The position numbers were made by a program, and so were the translations under genes. The notes beneath the pieces are model-generated. The model ran no database searches and had not been told where the DNA came from. It was given only the letters and a program-made list of their open reading frames with translations. Below are positions 57,192 through 64,000 of a DNA stretch of 64,000 bases, one piece after another (positions within the stretch are counted from its first letter, which is position 1; each line of letters opens with the position of its first letter). The stretch is from Symbiodinium microadriaticum (Eukaryota; Sar; Dinophyceae; Suessiales; Symbiodiniaceae): positions 257,102-321,101 of the forward strand of contig LSRX01000425.1 of the NCBI GenBank assembly GCA_001939145.1, written 5' to 3'.

Positions 57192-57860
57192 GCTATATAA
57201 CATGTGTGCACATAAATGCGAATATGCCTGCCTACATACATACACTGCATGAACGTACATAGAGTCTCATATCTTCGTACAGATATGTGCACAGTAAATA
57301 CATCTTCCATGTCCACCTGTCCATCGAGCGACCTACCTGTCTATTCATCTGTTTGTCTGTTCGTGTCAATGTGAATGAGGTTCGGAAGCAGAAGTCATCA
57401 GAATGAGTGTCCAGCAGTCCAAATACAGCCCGGGTGCTGAGCAGAGCATTCCGATGGATGACATTGACTTCCAGAGCATTCTCACGAAATGCCTGCCGGG
57501 AGGATAGCATAAAGCGACAGGCTTGCAGTCGAGCACTACCACGATCACTTACCGTCAGCCCGTCCAAGATAGCTGCAAAACGACAACACAATCCGGCAGT
57601 CCGAGTCCTTGACCCCGATACACCTGAACCCTGCGACGATGTAGCACCTCAGAGATCTAAAACGAGTTGGAGAATAGAAGCTTCGTTGGGTGTGAGGTGA
57701 AGAACGACAAAACCAACGAGACTACAACCACAAAAATAATAAGCTGGCCGCTGGCCAACACTCATCGCGACGAGTGAGCAAAGCGGACGACGACGACCAC
57801 AAACACGACGACAACAGCTTGCTGCTGCTTCTGCTGCTGCTGCTGCTGCAGGGGAATCGG

Positions 57861-58323
57861 GCGCGCCGACATGACAAAACGTGCCCCGAGATGGACAAAA
57901 ACGCCCCAACACAAATATCTCCTTGGGGGCGGTTTCGGCATGTCGGCGTGTCCGTTGGGGGTTCTTTTTCAATTTTTCTCCCCCAACTCCCTCTGGGCCA
58001 TTCCTCATGAATTCCTTGAGTTCCTGATTGGAACCTCTCTTTTCTGATTAACTCTCTCCGCACGTGCTTTTTCTTCCTCGGCACGTTGTGAAGTTGACAT
58101 GTCTGCGCTTCTTGTTTTGCATGCCGACAAGTTTTGTGCATGCCGACGCGTAATTTTGGCATGTCGGCGCTCATTGTTGGCATGTTGGCAGAAACCGTTT
58201 CTTTAGCATGTCGGCGCTCGATTTTGGCATGTCGGCAGGTACCTTGTTCTTTGCATGTCGGCGCGTTGTTGTTTTGCATATAGTTTTGACAAGTCGGCGC
58301 GCTTTTTAACATGTCGGCGCATG
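57861..58323. repeat. Cluster of CATGTCGGCGC-like motifs
   Basis: About twelve copies of GCATGTCGGCGC or close variants and inversions: 57,861 (inverted), 57,938, 58,097, 58,119, 58,138, 58,159, 58,179, 58,206, 58,227, 58,253, 58,289, 58,309. From 58,097 on they recur every 19-36 bp with unrelated spacers. The minus-strand frame across it (58,873-57,722) has CRHAK/ADMP repeats as a consequence. Function unknown. Confidence 0.75.
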
Positions 58324-58368
58324 GCACTGTGACCATAACTACCACTTGCACCACCACTCCTTCCGATT

Positions 58369-58386
58369 CTGCTCTTGCTCTTGCTC

Positions 58387-58429
<43 letters not shown>
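58369..58429. repeat. (CTG)n microsatellite
   Basis: CTCTTG units followed by about 15 CTG triplets. Confidence 0.9.
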
Positions 58430-58430
<1 letters not shown>

Positions 58431-58791
58431 CATGCTGACTCGCACCTTGCAGTCAGACTGAGCATGATGAGGAAGCTGGCCTCGACGTGGAAAGCATGAA
58501 CTGGCGAAAACATGCGGTGAAGAAACACACAATAACAATGCGGCTTCCACGATGAAGGGATCAATCGAATGTACGGCTGGCCACGTATGATGATAAAGAT
58601 GAACATGCACGAGCAGCAAAAACATTGGCAAAGACCTGACAATTGCAAACGCAGGCATGGCAGGACAGAAGTCAGGGAATTTGGCAAGGTAACAGCAACT
58701 TCGCGATGAAGTGATTGAAGGTTATCGCGACGAACGGTTCCAGCAACAATGCTCAAAACACTTCGATGTTGCAATACAAGAGCATCGTGTT

Positions 58792-58912
58792 GCATCATCA
58801 CCATCATCACCAGTGTCGCGGACATCGTCATCGACATCGTCATCCTCTCCGTCCTCATCTTAAACATCATCAACCTCCATCAACATCGTCATCATCGTCG
58901 TCATCGTTGCGG
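58792..58912. repeat. (CAT)n-rich microsatellite
   Basis: Interrupted CATCAT/CGTCAT runs. Confidence 0.75.
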
Positions 58913-59317
58913 TCGTTTATGTCACAGGGCTGGCCATCATCGGAAATCAGCTTCTGTCTGTCGTTGTCGGCACTATAGGCCCGGCCTGGATCACTTCTAA
59001 GGCCTCTCGCCATGCCCGGGATGCTCCCAGCGTGTGCAGCCTGCACGTCCCGGCCTTGAAACGACAAGTTTAGTTGTGACTACGGCGATCCTTCCGGCTT
59101 TCTGAGGACTCCTCGACGTTTGAGCATTTGTGTTCAGGGACCAGCGGCAGCAAACTTGAGGTATTGGGGCCTCGTCCCAGTTTCACGATGAGAGGAGGGA
59201 TGCAGGCTTGAGCGCAATCGAGCCGCGCATGTAGCTTTAGCAACAGCTGTTGTGGTTGGGCTATAGATAATGTGAGGCAGCAGTTAGCTAGCTTGTTTGT
59301 TTGTTAGCTAATTGGTT

Positions 59318-59372
59318 AGTAGTAGTCGTCGTCGTCGTCGTCGTAGGAGGAGGAGGAGGAGGAGGAGCAGCA
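59318..59372. repeat. (GTC)n(GGA)n microsatellite
   Basis: GTCGTC run joined to GGAGGA run. It lies in an otherwise gene-free stretch 58,913-60,208. Confidence 0.85.
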
Positions 59373-60208
59373 GCAACAGTAGGAGCAGGAGTGGGAGTAA
59401 GTGTGGCTGTTGTGGCTGGCGCTGTTGTAGTGCAGTAGCAGCAGCCCCTTATAGCAAGTTTGTCAAAATGGCAATGACTAATACCAGGAGAAGAGCACAG
59501 CAAACCAACAAGCTCCGGAGTTCCGTTGGTATCCTTGCGACCCTGAACTTCAACCGTACACGGCCAGGGCATCGGAGGGCTGAAAGCACATCGTCAAACC
59601 CGAAGCCCGAATCCGCACCTTCGAATTCTGCCATCGCGCAGGCAGCCCAATGGTGCCAACTACTTCATGCGGCCCTACATCTTTTAATTCCCCAGAAACC
59701 TCCAAGGTCCCACGGCCCTAAGTCCAATCAAAGCCTGAGAACGGCAACGGTCATGCAACTCAGCGATCCCCGATGCCTGTGGGCCTGCCAGTCCCACAGA
59801 ACCAAAAGAAAAGCGTCTGGAAAACCCTCCGAAAACTCCAAAGATGAGGACTTAGAGTTGTAGCCCCCCTTAAAACCTATGAGGCAGGGAGGTCGTCTGC
59901 AAGAAGAGGCAGTACAGTTGTCTTAAGCATTAGGCTTCAGGGCAGGTACGGTGGCTGCACCGGGCGAGTCTCAAAGAAGCTCCCCGCACTTGGCAGCGTT
60001 CTGGTCTTGGAATTGGGAGGTTCAGAGTTCGGGATGAGACTGAAAAACGACGGGCAAGACTCTGCAGCTTCTACGGTGGATCTCCCAGGAACGGCTGTAA
60101 ACCCTAGCCCAGGACATCGCAATTTCTCCGGCGAGGCAGGGAGCCGAGAGCTGGGGATCCCCTCAGAAACAGGAGGGGAAAGACGTAGCTTTGGTCAGTC
60201 CCAGCCCG

Positions 60209-63200
60209 CTAGCGAAAGCCCTTCAGCTCGCTTTGGAGGGGTTTTTGGAGAGAGAGGGAGCCCAGCTCCCGAAGCCGAAGCTCTTCGAGCAACTTGGCTT
60301 CCTTTTTTTGGGCTTCGAACTGTCTCCGGGCCTCCGCCTTTTGTGCCTGCTCTGCTGTCATGCGGCCCTGGCCGTTCCCGGTCTTCGAGTGTCTCAGCGT
60401 TTTCGGCATGTAGTCATCGAAGCTGATGTACTCTAGATCGTAGGACCCGGGCCCCGGCGAAGGCATGGCTTTTTGCATTCCAAGGCTGCGGCCGGAGAGG
60501 CTCCAAACCGGTGTACCGTTGTAGCGCCGCATCTGCCCAGACATTCCCGCCGAATCCACCTTTAGAGATGTCGCGGCAGTTGGAGAAAGTGTTTCGGGGG
60601 TGTCCGGGCCTTTCGTGCTGGGTGGTGAAGCCGGCTGCGGCGGCAGGCGCTTCGGCAACAAGAATCCAATCCTTCGACTGCGCGGTGTCAAGGTTCGCGG
60701 ATCGTGCCGCTGCAGCCTCTCTTGCAGGATCTGGCTGAGATGCACGCGAAGCTGCGACACTGGGACCAGCTGCACACGTGGCCGACTCGGCACTGCCAAA
60801 AGAGTCAGATTTGGAGATCTCCTGCCTGCGTGCTGTTTCCCGAGCTGCCCAGCGAGGCGTGGCGGACTTGCAGGACTTGCAGGATCTGCGGCTTTCCCGC
60901 GCTTCCGCCAGCTGCACAGTGGTTGCAGCTGCGGCCCCGGGCCTGGATGCTGAGCCTGCAGGGCAGCTTGCCCATGTGCTCCGCATGCTGGCAGCTGCGG
61001 CGTGCAGGGCAGCAGCGGCAGCTTGGATAGCTTGGGGGAGGCTGCTGGCTCCCTCCGGCGCGGTGCTCTGGACAGCGGGAATGGGGGCACCTCTGACGAG
61101 GCTCCATGAACCAGCACGACCAGCGGCTGGCAGGGCTGGCAGGGCTGGCAGGGCCGGACCGGCGGCGAAGTTCTCCGAAGAGAGGGCAGACAGAAGACAG
61201 GAGCTTCCGAGCCCTTCGGCCCCTTCCTCTGCTCGGACTCCGACCGTCGCGGATCCGAAAGCTGCATTTGAGAAACGTAAAGGACCACTGTGCTTGCAAT
61301 TCCTTTATAAATAAGCACCCCGGTACATGCAATAGCAATACCGATCATGGTTGTCAAAATCACAGCCCACATCCAGTCTTGCAAAGGACACACAATCACA
61401 AAGGCAGTCACGGTGGTGGTTGTGTCTGTTGTTGAAGTCCGGCTTATGGTCTCTGTGCTGGAGGTGCTGGATGTGAACGTGAAGGTACTGGTGGTGGTGA
61501 TGGATGAACTTGACGTAGTTGAACTGCTCGCGCTGAATGTGCTAGTCGTCGAGGCGCTGCTGGTGGATGTTGTGGAGGTGTCGCTGGTGCTGCTGGAGCT
61601 GCTGCTGCTCGAAGTGGAGGTGGAACTGGTCATGCTGCTTGAGCTGGAGGCACTAGTTGTGGACGTGCTGGTGAAGGTGCTTGATGTCGTCGTACTCAGC
61701 GTAGTACTTATTGATGTGCTTGAGCTTGAGGTGCTGGAAGTGGACGTGATGCTGTTGCTGGTTGAGCTAGATGTGCTGGAAGTGCTTGTGCTAGATGTCC
61801 ATGTTGTTGTGGTGCTGATGGAAAACGTGACAGTGCTGGAGAAGCTGCTCGTTGTCGAGGTGCTAGAAGAACTGGACGTGCTGCTGATGCTGCTGCTCGT
61901 GATGGAGCTGACCGTTCCGGACGTACTGGTTGATGTTTTTGACCAAGTTGTACTTGCTGTCCATGTGGTAGAAGTAGCACTCGAGGATGTTGAAGAACTG
62001 CTGCTAGTACTGCTGGAGGTACTGCTCGTTCTCGATGTGCTCGACGAACTGGAAGTGTGGCTGGTCGTGGTGCTGTAGCTAGACGTTGCCGAAGTGGATG
62101 AGTGTGTAATAGACGTCATGGAACTGCTGCTGGTACTGCTAGAGCTGCTGCTGGTGAGGGAGGTGCTAGATGAACTGGAAGTGTGGCTGGTGCTGCTGCT
62201 GAAGCTAGATGTTGCCGAAGTGGATGAGCGCGTGACAGATGTTCTGGAACTACTTCTAGTGCTACTGGAGCTACTGCTCGTGCCCGAGGCGCTAGACGAA
62301 GTGGATGTGCTTGTTGCAGACATTGTGTAAGTTGTCGAGGTCGTGGTGACCCGATACAACCAGAGGTCGCCGCAGACACCGCTTCCATTGTACCCACCGT
62401 GAATGTAAATTACCTGGTTCGCACCGTCCCAGGCAGCCACATGAGACCAGCGTCCAGAAGGACCAGCATGCGCCGCTATCAGACTCCATGTGTCGCCGAC
62501 CAAGTCGTATCTCCAAAGGTCTCGTTGGAAGACGCCGTCGTTGCCGCCGTGCAGCCAGAGCATGCGCCCTGTGGCGTCCCACACTCCCGCATGGCCCGAT
62601 CTCGCCGTCGGACCTCCGCCAGCTGAGACTGGTGCCCAGCTGAGAGTGGAAGCATCCAAAGTCAATTTCCAAAAATCTCCCAACAGAGCATCATTGTAGC
62701 CACCATGCATCCAGAGCGTCTGGCCTACCCCGTCCCATGCCGCCACATGATGCGACCGGGCTGGCGGAGCCCCGCCTGGTGCCAGCGGTTCCAATTTCTG
62801 CCAGCTGCGTGCATGTGTGTTGTAGCTCCACAAGTCTGACAAGCGCTTCGCGCCTGTCCAGCCACCATGCACCCAAAGGGAGGAAGTGCCCGATATCCAA
62901 ACGGCAACATGCGCCTGCCTTTCGCAGGGAGCGAAATCATCGTTGTACTCGAGGCTCCATGACCCGAATTGGAGCTTCCAAACATCTCGAAACCAGGTCG
63001 CTGTTTGGCTGTTGTACCCGCCATGCACCCAAAGCACCCCGTTGGTAGAATCCCAATCCGCAGCATGCAAAGCACGTGATGCCGGCGAGCCGCCATTCAT
63101 TGTTCGGGTCCATGTTGCAGATGCCGCGTCGAACGACCACAAATCTCCTTCGAGATTGCTGCCAGCATGGATCAGGAGCACCTGCTCTTGCTGATCCCAA

Positions 63201-63328
63201 GCGCCAACATGCTCGGCACGCGCCGCCGGTCGGGGGAGGCCTGACGCATCTGACATGTCTGCCAAGCGGTTCCACTCTCCCTTGGCGCTCCAGCATAAGC
63301 AGAGCAGCCGAACGACATGACATATCAT
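60209..63328 (-). CDS. Kelch-like propeller membrane protein with mucin-like stalk
   Basis: 1,039 residues in one frame. Residues 1-17 (MICHVVRLLCLCWSAKG) could be a signal peptide. Residues about 30-325 hold six kelch-type blades, each with an H-x-A-x-W strand (EHVGAWD, LHAADWD, AHVAVWI, HHVAAWD, GHAGVWD, SHVAAWD) and LWxHGGY/N then DLWxY. About 330-645 is almost only Ser and Thr, a likely O-glycosylated stalk. One membrane span at about 655-680 (VILTTMIGIAIACTGVLIY). The roughly 360-residue inner tail is Pro/Arg-rich with PSPGPGSYDLEY near residue 955, like the PGPGxY words of SHIPPO/STPGR proteins, and a charged helix at the end. Topology suggests a cell-surface adhesion or sensing protein; the ligand is unknown. 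The length and uniform frame make it a real gene. A spliced-leader relict upstream is not visible. Confidence 0.85.
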   Translation of the reverse strand: MICHVVRLLCLCWSAKGEWNRLADMSDASGLPRPAARAEHVGAWDQQEQVLLIHAGSNLEGDLWSFDAASATWTRTMNGGSPASRALHAADWDSTNGVLWVHGGYNSQTATWFRDVWKLQFGSWSLEYNDDFAPCERQAHVAVWISGTSSLWVHGGWTGAKRLSDLWSYNTHARSWQKLEPLAPGGAPPARSHHVAAWDGVGQTLWMHGGYNDALLGDFWKLTLDASTLSWAPVSAGGGPTARSGHAGVWDATGRMLWLHGGNDGVFQRDLWRYDLVGDTWSLIAAHAGPSGRWSHVAAWDGANQVIYIHGGYNGSGVCGDLWLYRVTTTSTTYTMSATSTSTSSSASGTSSSSSSTRSSSRTSVTRSSTSATSSFSSSTSHTSSSSSTSLTSSSSSSTSSSSMTSITHSSTSATSSYSTTTSHTSSSSSTSRTSSTSSSTSSSSSTSSSATSTTWTASTTWSKTSTSTSGTVSSITSSSISSTSSSSSTSTTSSFSSTVTFSISTTTTWTSSTSTSSTSSSTSNSITSTSSTSSSSTSISTTLSTTTSSTFTSTSTTSASSSSSMTSSTSTSSSSSSSSTSDTSTTSTSSASTTSTFSASSSTTSSSSITTTSTFTFTSSTSSTETISRTSTTDTTTTVTAFVIVCPLQDWMWAVILTTMIGIAIACTGVLIYKGIASTVVLYVSQMQLSDPRRSESEQRKGPKGSEAPVFCLPSLRRTSPPVRPCQPCQPCQPLVVLVHGASSEVPPFPLSRAPRRREPAASPKLSKLPLLPCTPQLPACGAHGQAALQAQHPGPGPQLQPLCSWRKRGKAADPASPASPPRLAGQLGKQHAGRRSPNLTLLAVPSRPRVQLVPVSQLRVHLSQILQERLQRHDPRTLTPRSRRIGFLLPKRLPPQPASPPSTKGPDTPETLSPTAATSLKVDSAGMSGQMRRYNGTPVWSLSGRSLGMQKAMPSPGPGSYDLEYISFDDYMPKTLRHSKTGNGQGRMTAEQAQKAEARRQFEAQKKEAKLLEELRLRELGSLSLQKPLQSELKGFR

Positions 63329-64000
63329 GACATGCTCTCATGAGGATGCCTACCAACACTACATGCTTTATGGTACGTCAGTGCTCAAGGCTCCTTCTTG
63401 CATCAAGATACGCATAACCAGTCCTGTCTCTGCAGCGCCTGGCTTCTTACCGGCCACTTCAATGGCCCCAATTTGCTACCGCCAATCCTTGAGATGAGGC
63501 GGTTCCTCGAACCACACCACAGTGAAACCCAAGGACAAGCTGCCTTGCGCAGCAAACCACGAAGCGGCACAGAACGTCTCGTTACATTCAAAGGCAAAAA
63601 GATCCATGACGCACGGCATGCGTTGAAACCCAGCGAGTAGTCTTCAAGTATGTGGGTTCATGTCACTGCGTGGTGATGCCAGTCCTTCCTAAAGAGCAAA
63701 CCAACAGTTCTTACAACTTCGCTCAGGTTTCACATGCGCCGATGTCGCTTCTCTGGTCGTTTGTGATCTTGCAGATTACTACCTATCATTGATGCAGTCA
63801 TAATCAAGCACGTCACAACTACTTCCGCCCTTGCTGCTGCAAACTTCTTCTGAAGCAGCTCTCGGGCATCTGTTTTGATACTGGCGACTGATGAATCCCC
63901 ACCTGCAAACAGGAGGTGAACCTGCAGACGTGTCTTTGGTCTGCCCGGCAAGTTTCGGGCGTACATCAGCCGTCCCCTTCGTTAGCGCTTCGGAGAGCCT
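63329..64000. other. Region upstream of the kelch gene, one possible small ORF
   Basis: Probably contains the promoter side of the minus-strand kelch gene. A 78-residue minus frame (63,966-63,730) has a hydrophobic stretch (VVVTCLIMTASMIG) and basic ends but no known motif; it may be an exon end of a gene beyond the window or chance. Confidence 0.3.

Noticed and set aside
57861-58323. CRISPR array
   Set aside because: Motifs are too short (11-13 bp), spacing varies, some are inverted, and the genome is eukaryotic without cas genes.
57722-58873. A 383-residue minus frame with CRHAK/ADMP repeats and poly-alanine
   Set aside because: Produced by the CATGTCGGCGC cluster and a (CTG)n run; no start context or domain. 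I treat the DNA motif, not the peptide, as the signal.
61347-62330. Leucine/valine-rich plus frames (243 and 78 residues) suggesting a membrane protein
   Set aside because: They are antisense to the Ser/Thr-rich stalk of the kelch protein.

Overview
The window reads as nuclear DNA of a photosynthetic dinoflagellate, most likely a Symbiodinium-type species. The main reasons are: (i) a form II RuBisCO large subunit encoded as a head-to-tail polyprotein with introns, a layout known from Symbiodinium; (ii) introns whose only reading-frame-preserving AG-ended solution uses GA or GC donors next to a GT donor; (iii) dense non-LTR and Ty1/copia-type retroelements; (iv) abundant microsatellites. Nothing looks bacterial or organellar. 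Nearly every recognisable gene lies on the minus strand; the copia element is the main exception.

Layout. 1-1.9 kb: decayed 3' part of a LINE ending in a (GTA)n-type tail. 1.9-10.6 kb: a second, almost complete but frameshifted LINE (minus strand) with a basic N-terminal region, OTU-like protease, C2H2 fingers, a 2A-like motif, APE endonuclease, reverse transcriptase and a terminal CCHC. 10.87-21.85 kb: six RuBisCO units with periods of exactly 1,864 or 1,880 bp, joined by a 23-residue linker without stop codons; the last unit carries the true stop, the first lacks exon 1. 21.9-24.9 kb: an internally deleted LINE whose tail lies in intron 1 of the first unit. 25.1-25.75 kb: a deletion-riddled RuBisCO pseudogene. 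25.75-40.4 kb: another LINE, split by a complete copia element (26,507-35,463, 5-bp target duplication GAGCC) with an intact 2,546-residue polyprotein. 39.6-42.6 kb: near-copy of 24.0-27.0 kb (LINE start, RuBisCO pseudogene, LINE end, copia LTR), stopping in a CAG tract at a 456-bp assembly gap. 43.1-43.5 kb: the 5' part of a different RuBisCO gene. 43.5-60.2 kb: no gene I can support, only microsatellites, an AT-rich island and an unusual cluster of about a dozen CATGTCGGCGC-like motifs. 60.2-63.3 kb: an uninterrupted 1,039-residue membrane protein (kelch-like propeller, Ser/Thr-rich stalk, one membrane span, cytosolic tail).

How it fits together. RuBisCO 3' ends are followed by LINE 5' ends three times (10.6, 24.9, 40.5 kb), so the locus appears to be a larger [RuBisCO-LINE] repeat that has been rearranged by unequal exchange and then struck by the copia element. 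The most unusual single item is the copia polyprotein: between protease and integrase it carries what looks like a 2-oxoglutarate/Fe(II) oxygenase domain, its Gag part uses two CCCH fingers, its ORF begins inside the LTR and runs through the primer-binding site, and its LTR contains a stretch resembling the 5' end of 18S rRNA. All assignments come from reading the sequence; no database search was run.
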